Both the position numbers and the translations under genes were made by a program. This document shows, piece by piece, positions 8,425 through 15,195 of a stretch of DNA of 42,780 bases. Position 1 is the first letter of the stretch; every line of letters begins with the position of its first letter. Under the pieces are notes generated by a model. That model searched no databases, was not told the origin of the DNA, and saw nothing but the letters and a program-made list of their open reading frames with translations. The stretch comes from Gemmataceae bacterium (lineage in GTDB: Bacteria > Planctomycetota > Planctomycetia > Gemmatales > Gemmataceae): assembly GCA_022616435.1 (NCBI GenBank), contig JAKEET010000217.1, forward strand, positions 1 to 42,780, in the 5' to 3' direction.

Positions 8425-8979
8425 CCTCCCCGGCCCGGCCGGGATCGCCGGGGCCCCGGCCGGCACATCCGGCGGCTCTGCAGGAGGTAGGAGGCCACTG
8501 TTCGAGACGGCCGGGTTGCTCTCTCGTTGGAGTGGCCCGGCCGTCGTTTTTCGTTGCCGCTGGATTCGGCGGCGATGACGTCGGTTGTGACCGCGTCACG
8601 GGACACGACGGCTGCGAATGCACATGGGGAGACGCTTGGCCGTGGACGTCGGCCGACGCCGATGGATTGGCCGGCGGGGCCCAACCTTTTCCAGCTGGTG
8701 GCGCGGGATCCGGCGACGCTCGATCGACCGTCGCTCGAGCGGGTTGGGCGCGGAGGCATGTTTTGCAACTTCCTCCGCGCCGTCCGCTTCCCCAGGCGGC
8801 GAATTGGTGGCCAGGGGAATTCGCCCTGGCACTGTCGCCCGCCGCTCGCGATTGCCACGCTTTGGTGGCCGACTGAGGATTCGACCCCGACGGTTGTGGC
8901 GCCACAAGCGCCGGGATCCCGCCGGTGAATGTGGCGGCGGCAGCTGCCGGCCGGCTGGTTTTTGTGGTAAAAGGAAGCC
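8425..8979. other. Gap without a convincing gene
   Basis: This 555-bp stretch is rich in GGCCGGC and GGCGG words, with short hairpins just after the zincin stop (CCCGGCCCGGCCGGG near 8430) that could end transcription. Two overlapping rightward open frames (8527-8928 and 8532-8876) exist. Neither has a Shine-Dalgarno, clear codon bias or a recognisable motif. The frame ending 8876 has a mildly protein-like tail (FALALSPAARDCHALV), so a small or decayed gene cannot be excluded. Confidence 0.45.
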
Positions 8980-9195
8980 ATGAAGAATCCTATTTTTGCA
9001 CTGGCCGGCGGCTTGTTGGCACTGGCCGGCTTGCTGTCGTTTGCTCCCGTGCAGTGGCCGGCCGTGGCGCCGGTTACGGCGGCGATCGCCGGCGCGGTGA
9101 TGCTGGCGTCGCGCACCGTCAGCCGTTCGCCGGCGGCGCCGGAGGATTCGCCGGCGACGCCGTCGGGGGATCGGTTTCCGCGGATGGTGGCGTGA
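8980..9195 (+). CDS. Small two-helix membrane protein
   Basis: The 71-residue product starts at ATG 8980 with AAGGAAG eight bases upstream. Residues about 5-24 (IFALAGGLLALAGLLSFAPV) and 31-46 (PVTAAIAGAVMLAS) are hydrophobic enough for two membrane helices, followed by a Pro/Ser-rich tail. The last 77 bp overlap the end of the Rep-like gene on the other strand. The family is unknown; a role in anchoring or exclusion would be speculation. Confidence 0.5.
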   Translation: MKNPIFALAGGLLALAGLLSFAPVQWPAVAPVTAAIAGAVMLASRTVSRSPAAPEDSPATPSGDRFPRMVA

Positions 9196-10129
9196 GGCGG
9201 CGCTCCAGCTCTTCAGCACATTTCACCTCGCAAACCGAGCTGCCCGGCGTCAGGTCGAGCTTATCGCACACATGGGCGATGATCGGCGCCTGCGCCCGGG
9301 CGTCCAAGCGGCGCCAGCGGTCGAGGCTGGCTTGCCGATCGGCGGCGCGCTGCTTTCTGGCGGCCTGGACGTCGGCGGCTTTCATCGCGGCCGTTTGTGG
9401 CCGGCGATCGTGCCAGTTCCCGCCAGCGTCCTGAACCAAGTGATAAAGGCCCGGCGAGTTGAGCATTCCGTTCAGGATGCCTGGGCCTGCGAAGTCGCCC
9501 GCGACGTGGCCTTTCCGGTAGGCAGCGAGGGCGACGGCGGCGAGCTGGGGGTTCCGGCGGACATCGCGGGCGGCAATGCGATCGGAGTAGCCGGCGGCGA
9601 TGAAGCGGTCTGTCAATTCGTCGAGCGAAAGGGCATCATCATCGCCGTGATTGATGATTTCTTTGGTTTCTGAATTCATAATGGGGCGCCCTGGTTCGAT
9701 GCCCGGATTGACGTCCGCTTCGATGGTCGGCTCGATGATCGGTTCGATGCCCGGCTCGATGATCGGTTTCAGGCCAAACAACTCGAAAGCCTTTGGCGCT
9801 GGGAAATACCACGCGTTTCGTCGGCCGCGGCGTTCGACGCGAAGCCAGCCACCGTTTTTCAGCTCTCGGATGTATTGGCCGGTCTGCGTGCGACCGAGGC
9901 CCAAGTACCTTTGCCAGAAGCTTTGTTGCCCTGCGAAGGAGTACGGCAGGCCGGAATCGACGCAAAGCGTGGTGATCTTCCGGAGAATCCGCTTGGCCTC
10001 AGGTGTCAGGCACACAAACTTTGTCGGCGGCGGATTCCAGTCGGCAAAGAGGGGCGCCGGTTTCGGTTCGCCGGCGTCGGCCTGGGCGAGTTCGGCGGGG
10101 GAAAAAAGTGAGCCTGGGGTTTCGTCCAT
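9119..10129 (-). CDS. Winged-helix replication-initiator-like protein
   Basis: The 336-residue protein has a helix-turn-helix/winged-helix region at about 55-120 (FWQRYLGLGRTQTGQYIREL, then GGWLRVERRGRRNAWYFP), a run of IEP/IIEP four-residue repeats (about 125-147), and a helical C-terminal part with a Pro-rich tail. The repeats come from six 12-bp DNA units inside the gene. A DNA-binding protein beside DUF1580, with iteron-like arrays in and near it, suggests a replication or copy-control protein of the element; I rank this above a plain transcription factor. The start at ATG 10129 has GAGGAG just upstream. It lies 7 bp after the DUF1580 stop, so they likely share a transcript. Confidence 0.6.
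   Translation of the reverse strand: MDETPGSLFSPAELAQADAGEPKPAPLFADWNPPPTKFVCLTPEAKRILRKITTLCVDSGLPYSFAGQQSFWQRYLGLGRTQTGQYIRELKNGGWLRVERRGRRNAWYFPAPKAFELFGLKPIIEPGIEPIIEPTIEADVNPGIEPGRPIMNSETKEIINHGDDDALSLDELTDRFIAAGYSDRIAARDVRRNPQLAAVALAAYRKGHVAGDFAGPGILNGMLNSPGLYHLVQDAGGNWHDRRPQTAAMKAADVQAARKQRAADRQASLDRWRRLDARAQAPIIAHVCDKLDLTPGSSVCEVKCAEELERRLTPPSAETDPPTASPANPPAPPANG
9695..9766. repeat. Six 12-bp repeats inside the Rep-like coding sequence
   Basis: Units of the form TTCGATGCCCGG or CTCGATGATCGG start at 9695, 9707 (diverged), 9719, 9731, 9743 and 9755. They keep the reading frame and encode four-residue IEP repeats. Tandem 12-mers within a putative initiator gene resemble iterons, but could equally be only a protein linker repeat. 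Confidence 0.7.
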
Positions 10130-10136
10130 GATCTCC

Positions 10137-10526
10137 TCAAGCGGCGGTTGTGGGATCCTCGGTCATGAGACCAGCGGCGACCAGGTCGCGCCGCACAATG
10201 CCGCGGTGCTGGGCGTTCTCCCTGACGCGGCGTTTGCGGTCCTTGCCGCGGGCCGCGGCCGCGGTTCGACGGGCAGTGACGACGGCGGCGCGTTGTTGCT
10301 TGGCGGCTGCCACCGCGGCGAAGAATCGGTTCAGCGCTTCGACCGACGTGGCTGGGCTTGCGCCCACGGACAGGACTTCGAGGTGCACGCCGGCGAGACC
10401 TTCTTTCCACCAGCGGTAGAGGGTGGACAAGTCGAGCTGCTTCCCCTCGCGACGTCGGGGGAAGATGTGACGGAGCTTGCGGACGTCGTGGAAAGTGAGA
10501 AGCTTTTCCGAGTTCAGGTCGATCAT
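10137..10526 (-). CDS. DUF1580 family protein
   Basis: The 129-residue protein begins MIDLNSEKLLTFHDVRKL and continues with HIFPRRREGKQLDLSTLYRW, the pattern of DUF1580, a small family seen mainly in planctomycetes. The N-terminal half looks like a MerR/excisionase-type helix-turn-helix (STLYRWWKEGL), reading the promoter-proximal half of a DNA site. The C-terminal half is basic (RRTAAAARGKDRKRRVR). The start at ATG 10526 has GGAGGG at good spacing. It lies directly downstream of a 12-bp repeat array and is followed by the Rep-like gene, so it may be an excisionase-like or copy-control DNA-binding protein (inference). Confidence 0.78.
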   Translation of the reverse strand: MIDLNSEKLLTFHDVRKLRHIFPRRREGKQLDLSTLYRWWKEGLAGVHLEVLSVGASPATSVEALNRFFAAVAAAKQQRAAVVTARRTAAAARGKDRKRRVRENAQHRGIVRRDLVAAGLMTEDPTTAA

Positions 10527-10584
10527 TTCGATTGCCCTCCGCTTCGCGAAGTGTGCGAAGACGGAGGGCAGTCTAAGTTGTGTT

Positions 10585-10655
10585 GGTGGGACAAATCGTG
10601 GGACAGATGGTGGGGATTTGGTGGGACAAATGGTGGGACAAATGGTGGGACAAGA
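10585..10655. repeat. Iteron-like array of six 12-bp GGTGGGACAAAT repeats
   Basis: Copies lie at 10585-10596, 10597-10608, 10609-10620 (diverged), 10620-10631, 10632-10643 and 10644-10655. The array sits between the stop of the zinc-knuckle gene and the DUF1580 start, about 60-130 bp upstream of the latter. Its period matches the array in the Rep-like gene although the unit sequence differs. It could be an origin or an operator for DUF1580/Rep expression. Confidence 0.8.
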
Positions 10656-11726
10656 TCAGAGCTTGACCCGGTATCCCTGCCCCTTCACGCCAGGAAAAAC
10701 TACGACGGCCGCCCAGTCGGAGTCCGCCGACACAAGCCGGCGAAGTGTTTTGAGCGCGTCGCCGCGGCCGCTCTTCGCGTCGAGTTGGTCTTTGCTCAGG
10801 CCAAACTTGCCCGCGACCACGAGCGCCTTAACGATGTCGTATTGGGCATTGGTCAACGGTTTCTTTTGTTTGCCATTCACCACGGGGCGCCCGTCGCGCT
10901 CGCCTAGAACGATCGATGCCTGGCGTTTCTTGAAGAGCTGACCATTCGCCGCGAGCGCTTTCCCGCGCGCCGCGGCGAGTTGTCGCACGCGACAGCCGCA
11001 ACTTTTCTGATCGCCGCGCTCGACCGCCACACGTGGAACGACCACTTCGCCCTTGCAACCGGGGCCTTTCGCCTTGCAACGCCAAACCCAAAATGCGCCT
11101 GGCGTGTTCCTGCTCCAAGTCGATTGTTCTTCTTCCTCTTGCGTCGCAACTCGGATCGGTTCGAGGAAGCAATCAGCCGGCAACGCTGCCGCGGTCATGT
11201 CCTTCCGCACTTTCGCGATGGCGGGTTCGTTGCCTTGGCATTTGCAGGTTGGGTTCTTTACCCGCAACCTCGCTCGCGTCTTGACAAAGAACTCCCCGCA
11301 TAACTTGCAGCGAACGTGCCACTCGGCGCCGTTGGTTTTCTTGCTGCCGATTACCGGCGTCAGAACATCGAACGGGCCAAAGGTTTGCCCTGAGATGTCC
11401 TTCCGCAGGCGCGCAGCCTGTTCAGGTCGATTCCGTTTCGCGATCGCGCGCAAACGCTCGCCGGCTCTTTGTCTCCCCAAGCAACCGCAGCTCTTTTGAC
11501 CGATCCATGGAGCGCCAGCGGGCAGGACTACTTGTCCGAGACAGCCAGGGCCTCCAAAGCGGCATTTAAACAGCCAGGGTGTGCCCGCTTTGTTGCCGGC
11601 GCCCCAGGTCGATTCTTTTGCTTCTTGCTCGGTCGCTACGCGGATTGGCTTGAGAAAGCAGTCCCGTGGCAACTTTCGCTTTCTGATATCAGTCCGTGGC
11701 CGCCCCAGGCCGTTGTGAAGTGACAT
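10656..11726 (-). CDS. Three-module zinc-knuckle protein with C-terminal winged helix
   Basis: The 356-residue protein repeats a Cys4 module three times. Cys55/62/80/82 lie in WLFKCRFGGPGC and KSCGCLG, Cys140/143/161/163 in VRCKLCGEF and PTCKC, and Cys217/224/243/245 in VWRCKAKGPGC and KSCGCR. Modules 1 and 3 also share DCFL(K/E)PIRVAT. The C..C..KSCGC pattern is the small zinc ribbon often attached to phage HNH or AP2 DNA-binding proteins. Residues about 289-356 look like a winged helix ending GQGYRVKL. No nuclease motif is visible. I start at ATG 11726, with AAGGA upstream, rather than at in-frame ATGs inside the neighbouring integrase. It follows the integrase on the same strand, past a terminator-like hairpin. 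Confidence 0.75.
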   Translation of the reverse strand: MSLHNGLGRPRTDIRKRKLPRDCFLKPIRVATEQEAKESTWGAGNKAGTPWLFKCRFGGPGCLGQVVLPAGAPWIGQKSCGCLGRQRAGERLRAIAKRNRPEQAARLRKDISGQTFGPFDVLTPVIGSKKTNGAEWHVRCKLCGEFFVKTRARLRVKNPTCKCQGNEPAIAKVRKDMTAAALPADCFLEPIRVATQEEEEQSTWSRNTPGAFWVWRCKAKGPGCKGEVVVPRVAVERGDQKSCGCRVRQLAAARGKALAANGQLFKKRQASIVLGERDGRPVVNGKQKKPLTNAQYDIVKALVVAGKFGLSKDQLDAKSGRGDALKTLRRLVSADSDWAAVVVFPGVKGQGYRVKL

Positions 11727-11757
11727 GCCGGATGCTTCCTTTCGGCGCTTCATCTGG

Positions 11758-11823
11758 AAAAGGCGGCGGGGGCAGCCCGTGAAGCATCGGGGATTCGGGA
11801 GCGACCCTATCCCCCGCCGCGCC
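11758..11823 (-). terminator. Terminator after the tRNA-proximal integrase
   Basis: Read on the minus strand, GGCGCGGCGGGGG and CCCCCGCCGCC pair (one bulge) around a 38-nt loop and are followed by TTTT. It begins five bases past the integrase stop and precedes the zinc-knuckle gene, so it would separate the two transcripts. Confidence 0.6.
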
Positions 11824-11827
11824 TGTT

Positions 11828-13078
11828 TTAGCCGATCCTGGCGATTACTTCCATGGCCTGGTTGCGGTCCGCCTCGGCGTAGATCTCCGTGGTTTTCAGA
11901 TTGCGGTGCCCCAGGATCAGCTGGGCCAGCTCGGCGCCGAATTCCTTGCGAACGTTCGTGCCGGCGTTGTGGCGGAGCTGGTTGGGCTGCCAGCGGTGCT
12001 GCTTGCGCCAAGCGGCGATGACGGTCCTTTGCTCCGGAGCCTCGCCGGCCAGGTGCTCGGGCAGGGGAAACGCCTTGTCGCACAAACGCTCGATCGCGTG
12101 ACGGTAGCTCGGCACGGTGTAGCGGTTGCCTGGTGGCCGGCCACGCCGCGGCTTGCGCTTCTGCTCCAATCGTCGGGCATGGCTCGGATAGAGCGGCGTT
12201 CGGCGTTGCTGCCGGCGATCGGCCTGGCGGAGCAGCTCGGCGGCCGCCGGGTTGAACAGATACGCTTGCGTGTCGAGCTTCAGGAACGGCTTGAGCACGT
12301 CCTGGGCCCGGGGGCCGATGTAGACTTCCCGCGTTTGGTCGTGATGTTCGGTCTTGTGGCGTTCGGGGCGGTAGAGCCAGACCCGGCCGGTGGTGTCGAG
12401 GTCGCAGCCGCGGAGGATGCACAGTTCGCCGGGGCGCATGCCGGTCAGGAGCTGCAGGTCGATCATGGCCACGATGTGCTTGGGGGCGATCGCCCGCACG
12501 GCCTGCAATAGCGTTTCGGGGACGGGGCGTTTCGCTTTGGTTTCGGGAGCCTGGGAGCGGCCGCGGCGGAGGCCGGCGACGGCCGCCAGGCCGTGGTAGA
12601 CGGAGGGCGGAATCAATTCCTCTTCCGTTGCCCAGCGGAACGCTCGCTTCACGAGCTGGACGTACTTGTTGACCGTGTTGCGGCATCGGCCGGCCTGGAT
12701 CATGCGTTCGCGTACGGCCTTGAGCGCCAGGGGGCCAAAGCGAGCGGCGGCAGTGGTGCCGTACAATTCGACGGCATCGCGGAGGGCACTGCGGAGGCGG
12801 TCCTGCTCGCTTGTGGGGTCGCCGTCTTTGCGGTAATGCTCCTCGGCATGGCGCCAGTACTTCAGCACCAGCTCGCCCACCGTCAGCTCGGCTTCAGCCG
12901 GCCCGCGCGGCTGGCCCGTGGCCCGCCATTCGGCGATGACGCGATCGTATTCGGCTTGGGCCTCTCGGCTGGGCAGCTTGCCGGTGCCCCATTTGCCCAG
13001 GTAGATGACCCGGCCGGCGATCGTGACGCGGGCCTGGCCGGAGCTGTGTTTGCAGATGTTGGGTTTTCGATCGGACAC
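11828..13078 (-). CDS. Tyrosine recombinase, integrase of the proximal element
   Basis: The 416-residue integrase has an N-terminal arm-binding segment (HSSGQARVTIAGRVIYLGKW) and a core-binding domain. Its catalytic domain carries R215 (LLTGMRPGELC), K242 (PERHKTEHH), R369/H370 (PNQLRHNAGT), H391 (LILGHRNLKTT) and nucleophile Y400 (EIYAEAD). The usual box II His is Asn366. The start is GTG 13078 with GGAGG upstream. It sits 112 bp from the att copy overlapping tRNA-Pro and is transcribed away from it, the normal place for the enzyme that integrates the element. It is a close relative of the truncated integrase at 2081-3022, consistent with both elements targeting the same tRNA. Confidence 0.92.
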   Translation of the reverse strand: MSDRKPNICKHSSGQARVTIAGRVIYLGKWGTGKLPSREAQAEYDRVIAEWRATGQPRGPAEAELTVGELVLKYWRHAEEHYRKDGDPTSEQDRLRSALRDAVELYGTTAAARFGPLALKAVRERMIQAGRCRNTVNKYVQLVKRAFRWATEEELIPPSVYHGLAAVAGLRRGRSQAPETKAKRPVPETLLQAVRAIAPKHIVAMIDLQLLTGMRPGELCILRGCDLDTTGRVWLYRPERHKTEHHDQTREVYIGPRAQDVLKPFLKLDTQAYLFNPAAAELLRQADRRQQRRTPLYPSHARRLEQKRKPRRGRPPGNRYTVPSYRHAIERLCDKAFPLPEHLAGEAPEQRTVIAAWRKQHRWQPNQLRHNAGTNVRKEFGAELAQLILGHRNLKTTEIYAEADRNQAMEVIARIG

Positions 13079-13101
13079 GGTGCGGACCTCCGGGCATTCC
13101 G

Positions 13102-13125
13102 GGTTTTGACAGTACTGTCAAAACC
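13102..13125. promoter_or_regulatory. 24-bp perfect palindrome upstream of the integrase
   Basis: GGTTTTGACAGT is followed directly by its reverse complement, 24 bp before the integrase start. The same half-site occurs at 3323-3334 near the other end of the element. It may be an integrase or excisionase arm site or the operator controlling integrase expression. Confidence 0.6.
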
Positions 13126-13189
13126 TCGGAGCCTTTCAGGCCGCGCCGCCGATGGAGGCGGGTAAGCGTAAACGCTTCCGGCAGAACGT

Positions 13190-13242
13190 GATGTCAAAAG
13201 TCGGGGTGATAGGATTTGAACCTACGACCTCTTGGTCCCGAA
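13190..13242 (-). repeat. att direct repeat, tRNA copy
   Basis: This 53-bp segment covers the 3' 42 nt of tRNA-Pro plus 11 bases beyond it and is matched at 52 of 53 positions by 3129-3181. The similarity fades gradually on the integrase side and stops sharply at 13242 inside the tRNA, marking the crossover region. Confidence 0.9.
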
Positions 13243-13276
13243 CCAAGCGCTCTAATCCAAGCTGAGCTACACCCCG
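13201..13276 (-). tRNA. tRNA-Pro(CGG)
   Basis: The sequence folds as a complete cloverleaf on the minus strand: acceptor CGGGGTG paired with CACCCCG, D arm with AGCTCAGCTTGGATTAGAGC, anticodon stem CTTGG/CCAAG around TTCGGGA, and T arm with GGTTCAAATCC. The anticodon is CGG. No CCA is encoded. Its 3' half is the integration target of the elements to the left, and integration restored an intact gene. Confidence 0.95.
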
Positions 13277-13413
13277 CTTCTTTGGTGTAGGATAGTCGGA
13301 CCTCGGGTTTTGTCAATTCCAACCGCGACCCAGGCCCGACCACCCGCCGCCGAGCACCCACCAGGCTTCGGGCCGCTGTTGGTCGGCCATCGTTCGCGGC
13401 GGCGCGGCGGCGT

Positions 13414-15195
13414 TCAGCGCTGCACGCGGCCGGTCTTGGGGTCGATCCGCAGGTTCAGGTCCTCGTCGGCGCGCACGTAAAAGAAAAAGCCGTTCATCAT
13501 CTCGTGGTGAGTTTGCAGGCCGTCGCGTACGGTCGCCTTTGGATCGGGGTTGTAGGGGTTGAATGCGGAATTGTCGTAGTGGGCCAGACATTCCAGCCGG
13601 GTCCCCTTGGGGAAACGCTGCTTGCCGAACTCCCAGACGTACGGCGTTTGCCAGTCGAATTGGTAGTTGGGGATCATGAGCAAGGTTTCGCTCGTGGCGT
13701 TGGGATAGTGGGCCTTGAAGGTCATGTCCTTGCCGCGCAGATGCATGTGGGCGAACAGGCCGACGCCGATCACGTCGGCGTCCAGCACGCGGCTGGCCTG
13801 GACGGGATGCGCAGGCGCCCCGGGCGGGATCGCGAAGCGGCGATCGGCCAGCAAATGAAACCGGAGCTGCCGCTTGACCGTGCCGCGCGCGAACTTGAGG
13901 CCGACGGCGAGCCGGCACTTCTCCTCCTTGCCGGTGGTCACGAGGTGGATTTGCAAGACGAGGACCGAGTTCGCCGGAATGCGCAGGGCGATGCCGTCCT
14001 TCAAATCCAGGGGGCCGCCGCCGGGGACGAAACCGGTGACGAAGTTCGACATCTTGAAGGATTCCGCGGCGGAGACATAGGCCATGTTGCAATGGTGAAC
14101 CACGCGCGGGTTGTCGGGCAGGATCTGGGCCGCCTGCAGCCAGGTCTCTTCGTCGAACACGTGGGGTAGAATCGCATACTTGTACGGGACAATGCCTTCC
14201 TTGGGAATGGTGTACGTGGTCCCGTCCCGAATCACCAGCTCGGGCTGACCGATAAGCCAGCCGTCCTGGCGTTCGGGCGGACAGGCCGGCGCCTTGCTCG
14301 CATCGCCTCGGGCCGCGCCGGTCCGCGCCCATTGACCGACCAGCTCTCGTTCCGCATCGCTCAGGCCGCGGCGATTGACGAAATGGCCGTAGCGCGGGCT
14401 GGCGTGCCACGGCGGCATGCGCTGGTCATCCACGACCTCGGCGATCGTGGCGGCGCGGGACTTCGCGTGCTGGTAGTTGAGCAAGGAAAACGGCGCCGCG
14501 GTTCCCGGCTGGTGACAGACCACGCAGTGCTTCCCAAGGATGGGAGCGATGTGCTCGGCGTAGGTGACGTCTCGCTTCGGATTGGCGGCCTGGATTCGGG
14601 TGATGAGGCAGCCGTCGACTGGCGTCTCCGGCACGCTGACGTCCTTGCCGGCCAGAATCTCGTCGAGAGCCGCGGCCAGGTCACGCCGCGTTGGCTCCGC
14701 GCGAATGCCGCTCAGGCGATACTGATCGTCGATGCGGCCGCGGTAGCGAAGCCGGCGCTCGGCGTTTAGCACCACCACCTCCGGTGTCCGCTGGACGCCC
14801 AGGGCCGGCGCCCACTTCCCTTCGAAGTCCTTGACAAAGGGGAACTCCATCTCGTGCTCGACGGCCTGGGTCGCCATCGTCACGACGGAATCGCCAAGAC
14901 CGACGTTGATCGCCACGAATTGCACGTCCTTGGGGCGATAGGCGGTCTCGAGCTCTTGCAGCACCGGCAAGTAGCGTTCGACGAGCGGGCAGCCGGTGGT
15001 GGTGAAGACCAGGACGTACGCTTTCTTCTTGCCGAAGTCATCGAGCGAGCGCGGCAGGTAGCGAATGTCCTTGAAGGTGAGAGTCGGGGCTATGTCGCCG
15101 ATGCGAAGCGGCTTGGCGGCGTCGTCAGCATGCACGGCGCCGACGCCGATGGCGGTGAGCATGCAGACGAACCAGGCATTTCGGATCCCGCACAT
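13414..15195 (-). CDS. Secreted redoxin / cytochrome c-like / copper monooxygenase-like fusion protein
   Basis: The 593-residue protein has a signal peptide (about 1-23) and three regions. A thioredoxin/AhpC-like domain (about 30-170) has VFTTTGCPLV, so the CxxC second Cys is missing (C69 only). A cytochrome-type KHCVVCHQPG motif (223-227) has surrounding sequence like planctomycete c-type domains. The C-terminal half resembles the copper type II ascorbate-dependent monooxygenase fold, with His pairs VVHHCN (366-367), QIHLV (416) and AHMHLRGKD (482-484). It should act in the periplasm or paryphoplasm in redox chemistry; the substrate is unknown. Its ATG overlaps the stop of the upstream PQQ-like gene by one base (TGATG), so the two are co-translated. 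Confidence 0.85.
   Translation of the reverse strand: MCGIRNAWFVCMLTAIGVGAVHADDAAKPLRIGDIAPTLTFKDIRYLPRSLDDFGKKKAYVLVFTTTGCPLVERYLPVLQELETAYRPKDVQFVAINVGLGDSVVTMATQAVEHEMEFPFVKDFEGKWAPALGVQRTPEVVVLNAERRLRYRGRIDDQYRLSGIRAEPTRRDLAAALDEILAGKDVSVPETPVDGCLITRIQAANPKRDVTYAEHIAPILGKHCVVCHQPGTAAPFSLLNYQHAKSRAATIAEVVDDQRMPPWHASPRYGHFVNRRGLSDAERELVGQWARTGAARGDASKAPACPPERQDGWLIGQPELVIRDGTTYTIPKEGIVPYKYAILPHVFDEETWLQAAQILPDNPRVVHHCNMAYVSAAESFKMSNFVTGFVPGGGPLDLKDGIALRIPANSVLVLQIHLVTTGKEEKCRLAVGLKFARGTVKRQLRFHLLADRRFAIPPGAPAHPVQASRVLDADVIGVGLFAHMHLRGKDMTFKAHYPNATSETLLMIPNYQFDWQTPYVWEFGKQRFPKGTRLECLAHYDNSAFNPYNPDPKATVRDGLQTHHEMMNGFFFYVRADEDLNLRIDPKTGRVQR

Larger units (their letters stand above)
3182..13242. 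mobile_element. Proximal integrative element of about 10.06 kb at tRNA-Pro(CGG)
   Basis: The element is bounded by 53-bp direct repeats (3129-3181 and 13190-13242, 52/53 identical) that contain the 3' 42 nt of tRNA-Pro. An integrase gene lies just inside the tRNA-proximal end and a second, distinct integrase just inside the far end. Between them are a zinc-knuckle/winged-helix protein, DUF1580, a Rep-like protein, two 12-bp repeat arrays, a small membrane protein, a zincin cargo operon and a ParB-like gene. I saw no capsid, portal, tail or conjugation genes, so it looks like a small plasmid-like or satellite-like integrative element. Confidence 0.8.

Noticed and set aside
10585..10655. CRISPR array
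   Set aside because: Units are 12 bp and contiguous without unique spacers, and no cas gene is present in the window.
11727..12686. N-terminal extension of the zinc-knuckle protein into the integrase region
   Set aside because: The extension is Arg/Pro-rich shadow sequence of the integrase gene on the same strand, and ATG 11726 has its own Shine-Dalgarno.
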